64,000 bases of DNA from Diphasiastrum complanatum (Eukaryota; Streptophyta; Lycopodiopsida; Lycopodiales; Lycopodiaceae), in contig CM055097.1 in assembly GCA_029204225.1 (NCBI GenBank), positions 10,920,230 through 10,984,229 of the forward strand, read 5' to 3'. The notes under the pieces were generated by a model, which saw only the letters and a list, made by a program, of their open reading frames with translations, was not told the origin of the DNA and did no database searches. Below are positions 1-12,200 of this stretch, one piece after another. Both the position numbers and the translations under genes were made by a program. The first letter of the stretch is position 1. Every line of letters begins with the position of its first letter.

Positions 1-400
1 GGCCGTGGATCCATGGGGAGTACTGGCGGAGGCGGAGGCGGTGGCGGGGGCGGGGGCGGGGGCGGGTGCAGATGCAACGGTGGGGGCGGTGGCGCTGGGT
101 GCACCAGTGGCAGGGTCGGTGGCAGTGGATGCACCAGTAGAAATAGAGTCCACGGCATCTGTGGACGGCTCGCCGGGCTCAGCAGCCGTTTCAGAATATG
201 TCTCCATAATGCGAGCCCTCTCCGCAGCGGGGATGACCATACAAATGCCGATCCCGTAGCGTCCCCCCATGTGTCGGACTCGCAACCCCCCCAGATGTGC
301 TCGAACCCGAGAGGCGTTCCCTGTGAACTGCCTTCGACAAAAAGGGCAATGCCACTTTTTGTCGGGCATGACCTCCACCTCATCCCAAATGGGACGAGCA

Positions 401-405
<5 letters not shown>
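1..405 (-). CDS. BED-type zinc-finger protein, N-terminal part (runs off the window)
   Basis: An open frame starts at an ATG at 405-403 and stays open to base 1, giving 135 codons with no stop. Residues 18-55 have the layout of a BED finger: W18, C20, C23, then F27, then SR at 32-33, HL at 37-38, and GIGIC ending at C55. Such fingers occur at the N-terminus of hAT transposases and of host proteins derived from them, where they bind DNA. After residue 75 the chain becomes a low-complexity Ala/Pro/Ser/Thr tail, encoded by the GC-rich repeats at 1-130. The catalytic part, if there is one, lies to the left of the window. The (CT)n tract abuts the start codon. A transposase and a domesticated gene cannot be told apart here. 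Confidence 0.6.
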
Positions 406-465
<60 letters not shown>

Positions 466-621
466 CGCACACACACAGAAGCACGGAAATCCAAGCTCTC
501 TCCCGCCCTAAACCCTAAACCCCAAACCCAAGCACCCTTGAACCTAAATCCTAAACTCACACACACACACTGTGGACACACACAAATCCTCTCTCTCTAC
601 GTTCCCCACACTCTTTGTCTC

Positions 622-683
<62 letters not shown>

Positions 684-757
684 ACAGATCACCAAACACA
701 CACAACTGAATGCACACAAATCAACACACAATTATCTCACACACACACACACACACA

Positions 758-832
<75 letters not shown>
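403..832. repeat. CT and CA microsatellite cluster
   Basis: (CT)n fills about 403-462, 625-658 and 762-830. (CA)n fills about 659-686 and 740-759. Unique spacer sequence lies between them. Open frames across this block encode only Ser-Leu or Thr-His repeats and are not genes. Confidence 0.95.
506..530. repeat. Short interstitial telomere-like motif
   Basis: Two exact CCCTAAA units at 506-519 are followed by a degenerate CCCCAAA unit and more near-units to about 555. This is the plant-type telomere repeat on its C-rich strand, but it is too short to be a telomere. Confidence 0.5.
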
Positions 833-944
833 GCTATGCTCTCCCACACTCTCCCTCTTCCGCCCTCTGCCTGCTCTCGGGTTCTGCGGATTGTCCGCAG
901 GGCTCGCGTGTTTTTGCTTTTTATTTTTTATTTTTTTTGAAAAA

Positions 945-1110
945 AAAAACGCGTCCGGGGCCCGGACGCGTTCTGGGCCCCCGACGCGTCCACGTCCGGA
1001 CGCTGGACGCGTCCAGCCTTTAAAAATAAAAAATAAAAAAAAAGGACGCGTCCGACCCGCGTCCGGGGGTCGGATGCGTCCGGGTCCGGGCGTCGGACGC
1101 GGCCATTTTG
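945..1110. repeat. CpG-rich palindrome cluster with repeated ACGCGT cores
   Basis: About 165 bp of GC-rich DNA is bounded and interrupted by A/T tracts. It has at least five ACGCGT cores, mostly within GGACGCGTCC-like palindromes. One hairpin has perfect 9-bp arms at 950-958 and 962-970 around a 3-nt spacer. The block looks like subterminal or MITE-type repeat sequence. No coding function is supported. Confidence 0.6.
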
Positions 1111-3129
1111 GCCCGGACCCTCATGGCTGTAACAGACATTCAAACGGTGCCTCGTCTCCACTTTGTTTTCCTATAATTTTTATGGACCGAGATCAAAAAA
1201 AGATTATGAAATTGACAAGCAACCTCATCTTTTAAACTCTTGGCATATTAAGAATCCAAGAGTCCATAAAGAAATTCCTAAAAGCTTGTTATGCTATTTA
1301 AACAGGTGCGCTCATAACAAGTAAGAAAACGTGGCTTGTGGAAAAACTCCAGCTTAAAAGAAGTCTCTCTCACCGAAAAGGTATTTTAAGTGACTTTTAC
1401 ACCCGACAGTTCACCTATGGCTCGTTCTAACAACCATGCCATAAATTTATGGCACTTTTACTGGGTGCAAAGGTCACTAAGAATAGCATTTTTCAATAAG
1501 TATTACATGGTTTTTGGACTATCTGGGTGTTTTCCTTTTTTTCTTTTTTTTTTTTTTGGGGGGGGGGCGTTGTTCCTTCTAGAGTGGATGGCCCAAGGGG
1601 AATGCACCTACCCCAACGTAATGCCATGCATGCAAGTCTATTCATGTGGGATTACTTTTTTCCAGAAATCAGCAGAATGTGCGTGTGCAGAACCAAGGGA
1701 TGGCTGCCACATATCACATGGAATGTGCACCAGATCTATGTAGCAGCTAATCGTTGCCTATTCACATCTACATTTGGTTAGGAAACTTCATCAAAATGTG
1801 CATGAGCTATGTGGCAGCCAATCATTGGTTGTCCACATGACATCCTGTTGAAATATTCCATCCTTCGTTGTCAAAGTTTCATTGGATGTCCATAATAAGA
1901 CTTTTGGAAATGTGCTCCCTAACAACCATGAAATGATAGCATGCCTTCAAGTGAAGCTGGCAATCCTATTTACAGTCTTCTGAAGCACTAAAATTGATCT
2001 GATTGGCCATTCATTTTGGAAGCTTCTCTTTAGTTCAAGCAGCTTTAAAAGCACATTCTGTAAATCAATAGAAAATGACATTTATTGAATTGCAAAAACT
2101 AAGGGTCAAATACCCAATTGGAAGCTCATAAACTGCGGATGTCAAGAGCCTATCTCAAGGTCCTAAGAGCACCTTTCCATGCTCATCCGTTCACCCACCC
2201 AGATTAGAAGCACAAGTCAAAGAATAGGTGAGCGGGTTTGCACAAAACTCAGAAATTAGGTGCTGGAGAGAACTGGCGTTCAGCCAGGAAACGGTGACGC
2301 TGCCCCGGGTGAACAGGGCACATGGAAAGAGCCCCTAAACAACGTCAATATCGTAATAACTTCCCAATAACTACCACAATCTTCATCTTGTACAAATAGA
2401 CTGAAACTGGATGATGCTTTATTATGGTATGTAACATGGCAGTTAAAACTAACAATCTTACAAAAACAGTTTTGATATCTCCAAGCCATCAGCTACAAAC
2501 ATAGTAGTTGCATTTCATAAAATAGGCTAAGACGGATACAAGTGGCAAGTGCAACTGTAAAAAATCAATCAAATGCATATTTGGAGCATGTAATTCGTGT
2601 ACCAAGACAATATAAAATATTCTTCAACCAAAAATTGGAGCAAAATATGAGCTTAAAGACCAATGGAGCCCTAACTTTGCTGGTGTAACAGTCTTCTGCA
2701 GGCAGTACTTTACAGAATTGCAAAATTATAATTTTGATACAGGATATAAAAGTCAAGTTCAAAACTACTTGGTGAAGTCCAAACGGTAAACATAAGCGCA
2801 AACTCTTTGAACATACCAACCACCTTGGGCTTTGTAAGACACTAAAGAGCACATCATGGCCTTTCCACACTGGCTGTACAAGTACAAAAACTTTGGATTA
2901 CCATCATCCACCTGAACAAGGTTAAGCATTTTCTTTCACAAGGGAAGAAAAGTTAATTAATGACCAGCTTCTCTAAAATGAATTGTGAAAGTTGGAAAGC
3001 AGAGAAATTGACCTGGCATTCCTGGCTTGACTGTTCTTTATATATTCCTACAGCTTGCACTGCCCCAAGTAGGACATTAAAAAAATGAATCCATCCAACA
3101 AAAAGTCGTGTATATGCCTTTATCAGCAC
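1111..3129. other. 3' flank or 3' UTR region of HST, no gene recognised
   Basis: No convincing coding sequence. It holds a T-run followed by a G-run at about 1541-1567 and an imperfect two-copy repeat at about 1719-1842 (shared words ATGTGCA, CTATGT, GCAGC and AATC). On the minus strand, downstream of the HST stop, AATAAA-type hexamers near 2420 and 2080 are possible poly(A) signals. The true transcript end cannot be placed. Confidence 0.4.
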
Positions 3130-3204
3130 TCAGAGGAAAGGGAACATTGCATATTCCGCATACAAAAGATTCCAAATAAATCGATAGAAAGAAGCGATCG
3201 CTTC
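3130..3204 (-). CDS. HST: HST terminal exon with stop codon
   Basis: 75 nt. The acceptor is GGTGCAG/GAAGCG and the stop is TGA at 3132-3130. It encodes [20 protein letters not shown] and then FPFL, the conserved C-terminal helix. It is separated from the microexon by 11.4 kb. Confidence 0.9.
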   Translation of the reverse strand, partial: EAIASFYRFIWNLLYAEYAMFPFL

Positions 3205-6200
3205 CTGCACCCAATCTCAAGTCTTGTGAGAATCCTACGCAGAGTGCAGTTACTCAAAGAAAAGCTCAACTGTTATATGCTATAAGACTAGTGCTACAGT
3301 AACAATATTAATTTTTTCCCCAACAATTCAAATCTTCTATGCTTGGTCTACAATCGATCATATTGGTGGCAAATATTGAAGAGAAACACTTCAGTGCTTT
3401 GCACAAGGTTCATCAGCTGACAACTTATCTGGTGTTAAATTAGGAAAAACTGTACTTGTTGCTTATTGAAGAAGTAAGCAATAACACTACTTCTGGTACG
3501 CAACCTGTCTGTTTCTGTCAAATGTGAATCGTTTACCATTTCCATATACAAGCTTGGTCCTTGAAATGCTAATGCACACCTTTTTAACATCAATGAAGTA
3601 CTGACAAAGATTTTTCTTGATTCTTGCGGCTTTTCTTTCACCACAGTTCAAATATGAGTAAGTGATCCAAAGTGGAATGTCCTCTTCAAAATCCCACTTG
3701 TTCTCTTGCTCTTAACCGAATTATTTCCAACCCCCAAGTACTAAGCTTTCTCTCCACTTCATATGATACTCCATATTTTAGCTGAGGTGCCTGATCATGA
3801 AAGCCCAACAAATGGAAGGGTTATTCTTGTCTCTGTTCTTGAACAAAGGGACTACTATGCCTTGTCTACATTCATTGGGGAATGGTTCAGCCAAGGAATG
3901 GATGAATAAATCTTTTTTGTGAGGCGTTACCGCCTCTTTGCCCATTTTGAGGAGATCGGCTTGTATAACTTCCACATCTTGCTCTTTTCCATTGACCATA
4001 CGTCTTGTTCCCTCTCAATATCCTTCTTCGTAGACCATAGGGCTTGTTCAATTTTCTCTTGAAAGAGAGGTGTATCTCTTATACTTATTCCTCTCAATTA
4101 GTGTTTGCGAAACCTCTTCAAGGATTCTTTCGTGTATTTATTAGAAGTCGTCGGTTCTTGAAAAATTTTGCCTTCTCGAACCTGCATCTCAGATTTTTTG
4201 TCGGCAAAACACTAGAAATTCATGTTAATAAATTACTTTATTAACTCCATAAACATATGTAACCTACATTTTATAAGGATCTACCTACTTTACTGCACAC
4301 AAATTTCATGCATATGATAATGGCAGCCAAACTGTGTTTCAAAAAAGTAGTCATTTTTTGAAAAGTCAACTTCCTATAAGTTTTTTAAGAAGTCGGTTTT
4401 CAGAGAAAGATGTCGATTCCATTCCTATACTTTGCCAGCTTTCCTACACACTGCTCTCAATACCCTTTGTGAACCATAGAGCTTGCTGAATTCTCTTGAA
4501 AGAGAGGTGTATCCCTTATATCATCTTCCAATCCATATGCTTGGGATGATTAAACCACAGGTCAAGGGTGATGTCAATAGATTTACAATGCGAGTTTGTT
4601 AGAGAGCAATCTCCAAAACATATAGATCCTTTAATCACATATCTAACAGCCAATGTTGTTGTAGCCACACTTAAGACCTCTCATTTCTTTTCTAATGAAA
4701 TCTTATATGCATTGGCTGCACTTCTTGTCTATGCTATATTCCTTTGCTCTTTAAGCTTCTTTGCAAATTTATCAAACCATGAATTGTGTGGGAAAGTGCC
4801 TGCCCTTGATTTTTCTCCCTTGTCAAAATTAAAAGATGTTCTAGAGGAACGAATAACCACATCCGTAAAAGCATTCATTTTCTCTTAAATTGTGTCAGTT
4901 ATGGACTCGGCTCATTACATTCGCCACGTCCATTTACATTCACTTTACTTTATGCATAAGCAGGCCTTGGGCCCTTTTTTATACATTATTGACACTGAGA
5001 CTATATGGTTGGCCTTGGGCCTTATTATTCATTATTTGGACATTTGGACATATTACTGGAGAGTGGGGGCCTTTTTGGAGGGCCCACCTATTATCCCTCC
5101 CAGTTGGGCCCTAACCACTGGAAGCTTCCTTTTAGGGCTTCCTCTAGGCTATAAGTAGGGAATCTGTGTCATTTGTTACTCAGCTGATGATATTGATCTC
5201 CTTAATCTCTCTCTTTCTTGCTTTCTAGGGTTAAGTCTTGCTTATGTGATGCTTTCATAGCTTAGCTAGGGTTAAGTCTTGCTTATGTGATGCTCTCATA
5301 GCTTAGCTCTAGATCAATTGTGGCTTCATTCGTAACTTGGTATCAGAGCACTTTTCTGATTGCTAAATTTCAGATCTGATTTTTTGATTGGGCGCCCATC
5401 TTCCTTGCTGATTTTGTCTCTCTCTTTGCTGAGGGCTTTCATCTCTTTGCTTCAGCAACATTCAGCACAGTTTGGAGGAGGACCAGCTCCCATCAGAGCA
5501 TTTTCCTTGGCAAAGCTTTAGCGGACAATTAGCGGAAGTACTTCTGCTAAATTTGGCGGCCAGGAAAAAAAAAATTTCTTTTTTTGGCAGATTATTTCCT
5601 GCGCCTAAGTCCATCTTGTTTGTAGGTTGTTCAGTGCCCAATTCCCTCATCTCTTTCGTCTGTTTCTCCTCCCATTTTCAGCGCTCTCTTCACTTTTGTT
5701 TGCAGGCTGTCCAGCCCCTTCATACTTGTCACTTTCGTCCGTTTTTGTCTCCATTTGCAGCACTTTTTCAGATTTAGTAGAAGCTGTCCAGCGCCCTACT
5801 AATCCATCACTTTCATTGATTTTTTCATCAAATTTTCATTGTTTTTTCAGATTTAGTAGAGGCTGTCCAGCACCCTACTAACCCATCACTTTCGTCGATT
5901 TTCTCTTGCGAGGTACTACTTACACTATTTGTCATTTCCCTCTTCTTTTTTTTCTTTAGCAGGCTTTTTCACATCTTTTCATTGGTGTACCTGTTGTGAC
6001 GACTTATGTCCTCTCCTTCAGTTCGTCCACTTGATTAGCGTCTTGCTTGGCTTAACTTTCTGCTATTGTTTTGTTATTTCCATTCCATTTTGTAGTTTGT
6101 GTTGTCCATCGCATGTTTCATTTTGTCTTTTGTTATTTGTAATTAGTTTCCGTTCCATTTGCGTTTCAATTCCATAATTCATTTTCATCGTCGATTTCGT

Positions 6201-9200
6201 TTTTCACTTTTTCTTCGTTTTCTACGCTCCATTATAAAAAATAAAAAACCACCCAAATTATTTGGATCATTGGGTTACGTATTCCTTTCCGTTACTTCTA
6301 ATTTTATTTTTTATCATGACTTTTGATTTTCGGTCTCTATCCCCTTTAGATTATCTTTTTGTTTTTAATAGTGATATACCATCTGAACATATGTTCGACA
6401 AATGGCTCACACGTCTTCAGTATTACTTTGATACTTCTCGGCCAACTTGTCCAGGTCCTAATAAGATTCTTGATGCAATTTTTCTCTTAAAGGGCTCTGC
6501 TAGGTTGAAGTGGTTTGACTATGTCCATTCGCATCCGCCTATCTCTGAGTGGCATGATTTTCTACCAGCACTTTGCCTTCTTATATTTTCCAATGATAAT
6601 TCTGTAATTGTTTTCTGAATCCTCTTGAGAGCATTCTTCCATATGCGAGGTTCCATTTTCTTGTGCAGGATAAATAGAGATAGAGTCACACATTTCTAGC
6701 GATTCACATGAGGTTGATTTACACATTGCTAGCGACACACATGAGGATGATTCTATATCACACAGTGTAAGCAAGTTGCCTGATTTACTTGAGATAGTCA
6801 TTAATCTACCTGAGCTCGTCATTGTATCCCATAGTGAGTCAGAGTCACATATACAGGTTCCTACTGATGCTGATTCACATATACAGGTTGCAGCTGATAT
6901 GGTCCTTGATATTGATATAGCATGCTATGATACTATTGATGATGTCGTTGCTTGCTTTGATGGTGCTACCGATGTTGTTGCATGCTATGATATTGTTCCA
7001 TGCTTTGATACTGATATAGTATGCCTTGCTACTATTGTTGATGTTGTTGCATGCTTTGATATTGTTGTTGAGTACTTTGATGCTACTCATGTTCCTGAGC
7101 ACCATGCTATAGATGTTGTCGCCTATGCTCCTTATTTCGATATTATTCATGGGTCTACGGTTGCTCTTTCAGATGTTTTGGCTACTCTAGTAGATCTCCA
7201 TATGGCATATGGTTATATGTTTCATGATGGTCCTATTGTATACTCACTAGCTTATTTTGCTGATACCCATCTAGATGAGTATGCGGTTCTTCTAGATACA
7301 TATTTAGACCAGAACTTATCAATTGATGCTTCTGTTATTATGCCTACGTATGTTGTTCCATTTGTGGATCATATTATTCTAGATGCGGGGCGAGAGTATG
7401 TTTCTTTAGTGAACCTCTCAGTGTTGAGGTTGCTCGTTCCCATTCTTTTCCCAATTCTCAGATGTTTCAGGGCTTGGATTATCACATTGGTGATTTTTCT
7501 GGTCAGGCAAATTTCTACATCATTCCTCTGGAGCGCTATGACATTATTTTTGGTGCAGACTGGTTCTCTTCACTTGGTACTATTGTTGTGGCTCTCTCTC
7601 AACAGACACTTTCCTTTACTCATGCTGGTCAGCATCATTCACTTGTTGGTATTGATTCCAAGGGTGACTATCAGTTGGTTACCGAGAAGCAGTTTATGAG
7701 TTGTCTGCCAAAGGCTCACGATGCAGCTCTTCTTTCCATTCAGAGTACATCAGTTGCTGCTTCACTTTCACAATCCGTGGGTCCTCTTCCTCAGGTTGAT
7801 GTTGTTCCATATTTACAAGTTGTTGCTTCGTGCCTTGCGCCTATATGCCTTGATTCACAGATATCGTATTCAATGGTCATTCTTGGTTTCATTGATATTG
7901 AGGCCGTATAGCTTGGTGGCATTTCTACTATTGCTTTTGCGCATACCTCAGATAGCCCTCCTAGTTCGGTGATTGGTGCAGTATCTTCTCCATCTCTTGA
8001 GTCTGTTATGGCTGATGTTCCTGCTGATTTCTATGGGGTTCTTCACGGGTCCACATTTGATGGTTCCCTCGCTATTGGTGATCAGGTTGTATCTTCTTTC
8101 GTTTTACTCCATGGATCTTTGCTTGGGGTTTGTGATCTGCCTCATGATATTTCTACAGTTTCTGACATGATTCATGCGGCCCTTACCGTTACACATTTTC
8201 CATCCGAGGATATTTGCTAGATGGTCACTATTACTTATCTAGGGTATTTATATGTTGGGATCTTTCTAGATGAGTATACGGGCATCCTTCAGTCTCCTTG
8301 TGTTTCTACATATAGGTTTGCTACAGTCCATGTCGATGGTATACACTTTTGGGCTTTTTATGCATTAGAGGTTTTTCATGCATGAGGGGGGGGGGAATGC
8401 AAAGAATTGTCTCTCATTTACTTGGCAATAGTCAGAAGGGTGTCAAAGCATGTACAAAGGCACCACTAAATGTGACGCAATCCTTACACCTTGAGTCACA
8501 AACAATGGATCTTGTAGAAGAAGTGGAGGAAGGAATGTCGGGGATGCTTAAACATCAATCGAGCATGGGAGCTCAAGAAAAAGGGGAGAGCGGCCAACTC
8601 AAGCTCTCAACAACAATTGCAAGAAAGCTGGAGTGTCAAGCGAAGAGCCAAATTTAGAGTTGCATGTAGGCAATTCTTCTATGTAGAAGGCTGAAGCCAT
8701 TCTTTTTAATGTTAATAAGAGCAAATATTTTGCAGATGATTACTATTACAAAAGAGGTCGGGCCCACTTGCAAGCATGTATCTTATAAGACTTTAAGAGT
8801 GGCCGACTTGAGAGAGGAAGTAGTTGCCCTTGCAAAAGGGATGCCAGTGATAAGACAAAAATGGATATGGGTGTACTATTGTATGTAATGGTTGGTTAGT
8901 GTTAGAAATTATGGAATCAAAAATCGCTAGGTGCCGGTCAACACAAGAAACTGAACGCTCACGATCCATCCCATTGGAGGATACAAACTAGATCCACACT
9001 CTATGCCCTCGACACGAGACTCGGAATCAAGTAGGATCCGACTTCTAGTACTAATGATGTCCCATACTGCTGCCGGTGCCATGGGCCATCTCCCACCATG
9101 AGCGAGCTCTCATCTTGGCTATGCACATGCGCACTACCATCCACCTTCTCCTAAGCAGATAAAAATGATGTTAATTAAGGACTCCTCTCCTTCTATACCA

Positions 9201-12200
9201 ACAAGGTAGGAGTCTCCATGCCACGCACATACCCCTGATTATGACAAGTGGCATACATGCGGTCCACAAGTCATTGGTCAAGTCAATAGGCCCTAGTCCA
9301 ACATTTGGTTTCAAGTGAGACCCAAGGGCTAACATTCCCCCTCCCTTGAAAGAATTTTCATCTAAGGAAGAAAATTTGGGAATCTTTGTCTAAGGTCATG
9401 TTCCATTTTCCAAGCATTCTCATCATCAAAACTACCTATCCAACGAACCAAGTACTCAGTCACCTCCCGGTTTCTAAGTCCACCTTGACATACATCAACA
9501 ATGGCCTAAGGTTCCTTAGGAACAAAGGCTGACAAATCCTCTCATTGAACTGGCTCATCTTCCTACATCAAACCATTCTTGCCACCGAGTCATTCCTTTA
9601 AACCATTGATGTGGAAAACTGAGTGCACTTTGATTTCTTGTGGAAGATCTAGTTCATAGGCATTTCGATTGAGCTTCTTTACAATACAAAAAGGCCCACT
9701 AAAATGAGGGCATAACTTAGGACATTTTCTGGTCCTCGATGCCTTGGCATCTTTTGGAATCCAAAGGTAGACCCAATCCCCTTCTGTAAAAACTCCGGGT
9801 TGCCAACCAGTTGCTAAGTGCTTTGCACTATTATACACAAACTCAACCATTGGGAGGTACCATTTGGCAATCCATACAATTTGAACAACTTTTCCACAGA
9901 AACTTCTGCAAGTTCAAAAGCTTTGATATTTTTCTTTGTTAGAATCAATTGCACATTTTGGTTAATCTGTCAACTATAACCCGCATAGCATTATTTTCTT
10001 CCACGTTTGAGGAAGTCCAACAACAACATCCATGGAAATACTCTACGATTTTCTTTCAGAAATTTCCAATATGAGTAACAAGCCAATTGCCTTAAGTCTT
10101 TCAGCTTTATTAACTTGGCATTGCCCGCATTTGTAGACATATGCCTCCACTTAATATGTAAGCTTTAGCCTATAAGAGATCTTCTTTATTATATCAATTG
10201 TTCTTTGAGTGCCTAGGTGTGTCACCATCATGACATTCTTGTAGGATTGGCGCCCTAATACTTTCATTCTTTGGAAAGCATACTTTTCCATTTCGGAAAA
10301 TTAACCCATTCTTAATAGAATATTTCGTAAGTATCTTATCCCCAAAGAGATCTTGGAATCTTGCATTCCGAGTCACTAGATCTCGAATTACCTGCCAGGA
10401 CATCCAGCCAAATGTGAACAAATACCTATTGGTCTTACACAAATCTCTAAGGGATAGATATATAGTTTCCACGAACCACGATTCAAATTTCAAACCAAGC
10501 ACGAAGGTCCACCACATCACAGATATACCTTAGTGCTTGGTGATCATTCACAATTGTAAACCTAGATCCATATAAATAATGTCGTCAGATTTTAGGAGCA
10601 TTTATCACAGCAAAAAAGATCCAAGTTTTTGCTCTCAAACACAACCGGTCTGCCATCTCTTCATTGCCGCTACAGCAAAATCACTACCAACCGTTTTCCA
10701 ACACGTATGGCCTGTTAGGGTCAACTATGCATAGTATTGGAGTTGTAAACACATGGTGCTTTTAGAGTTTCAAGCTTTGATTCAACTCTATAGTCCAAGT
10801 TATAGGTGGACAATACTTACTGCGTTGGTTGGTTTTCTTCACCCCTTTGAGGACATTCGTCACGAGTTATGCAATTATACTCACAAGCCTTACAGATCTT
10901 GTTGGCCAAAAGAATCAAGAATACGTAAGTAAAATAAATAATGTCAAAAGTTAAGCACCAAAAATCAAAGAGGATGAGTTGTTGGTCTCTGAAAATTTGC
11001 TTGCCCTACTTTGCGGTATTCAGAACTAAAACCTAACCCTATTTTTTTCATCAAGTGATTGTTGGAAGAGAGAAAGGATGCTTGATAGAAAAATGGCTGC
11101 ATTCTATGGATGCACTATCGGGCTCTGCAAAATAATCCCTCTTTCGAACAAAACTATCGCAACTATTGTCACATTCGAATTCTAAGTGATTCTAACTTTG
11201 AGAATCTGTTAGATTGATTTTGTAGACAAACATATCAGAAAAAATATTACTGAATCGAATATAGTAGTATTGAAGTATTCGACAGTTCAAACAAGACTAT
11301 AAGAGAACATAATCAGATTACAATAGAACAGAGAAGCATTCAATCATTCTGACATAATACTGAATGCGATAAAATTGTATGATAAATTCAGTAAATAGCA
11401 TGTACAAATCAGAAGAATCGTGAGCACAAAACAATAGTGGATGCAACCGTGTATTCCAAACTATCTCTAACTTTGACATCATTAGAATCTGTTAGATTGA
11501 TTTCGTAGACAAACATAACAGAAAAAATATTGCTGAATGTTCAAACAAGACTATAAGAGAACATAATCAGATTACAATAGAACAAAGAAGCATTCGATCA
11601 TTCTGACATAATATTGAACGCGATAAAATTGTATGATCAATTCAGTAAGTAGCATGTACAAATCAAAAGAATCATGAGCACAGAACAATAGCAGATGCAA
11701 CCGCGTACTCCAAACTATCTCTGAATATCTGATTGACTCTGTTTGACACTTCCGCTAATAAGCAGTAAGTGTTTCTAGCAATGCACTATATTAATCTCCA
11801 GGATCAATTTGCAAAAGAGCTAATAAAACCGAAGTCCTCATCAGCTTGTTAACCTAGAAAGTGATCAACTATTAATACTGGTTTATGAATGTCGTTTAGG
11901 CTTATCCAGATGACAGCTGAAGACAATTGTTTGGTCGCAGATCGCAATCGGAGCTTAGCCATATTGAGCTGTCCCTTATCCAGTTAGGCTATACTAGCAT
12001 GCATAGAGGGCTAAATGTATATTTGGGTGCCCGGGTAAGTGTGGGTTATGAAGGTGACTGGGGGGGTGGGAGGCGACCAATAGCGAAAGAGAGAAAAGAG
12101 TGATCAGAAAGGGTGGTGGGGGAGATATGAAAATCCGAGATGATGGTTATGGAGGATGGTGACCCCATGAGATAGTCGATGCTATGTCCGCCACTGTGAG

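Larger units (their letters stand above)
4891..8395 (+). mobile_element. Non-autonomous Ty3-like LTR element carrying Gag and protease remnants only
   Basis: The order is a left LTR (4891-5337), a Met-tRNA primer site (5338-5349), a T-rich leader with four imperfect repeats, a Gag-like frame, an Asp/Val-rich repeat region, a retropepsin-like fragment, and a G-run (about 8384-8393) that could be the polypurine tract. No reverse transcriptase, RNase H or integrase motif is found between primer site and G-run, only about 3 kb apart. This matches non-autonomous elements that keep Gag and rely on a partner. The right LTR could not be confirmed because no repeat of 4891-5337 was seen, so the right edge is approximate. 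Confidence 0.55.
8900..10700 (-). mobile_element. Chromovirus fragment (family A/B), 5' truncated
   Basis: Read on the minus strand: part of RNase H (about 10700-10530), the RNase H to integrase linker (10520-10194, with [20 protein letters not shown] and HDGD), the integrase C-terminal region (9850-9590, with [20 protein letters not shown]), a polypurine tract (9348-9335) and an LTR (9334-8900). It is related to chromoviruses A and B elsewhere in the window. The integrase core is deleted and several frames are broken, so it is an old relic. Confidence 0.75.

Noticed and set aside
13-1023. Long plus-strand open frame of about 336 codons
   Set aside because: It is made of Gly, Ser-Leu and Thr-His repeats from microsatellites and is antisense to the BED finger frame. 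No conserved domain.
8349-8657. 102-codon open frame as a small gene
   Set aside because: No homology recognised, it begins in the G-run of the LTR element, and composition does not differ from the surrounding non-coding DNA.
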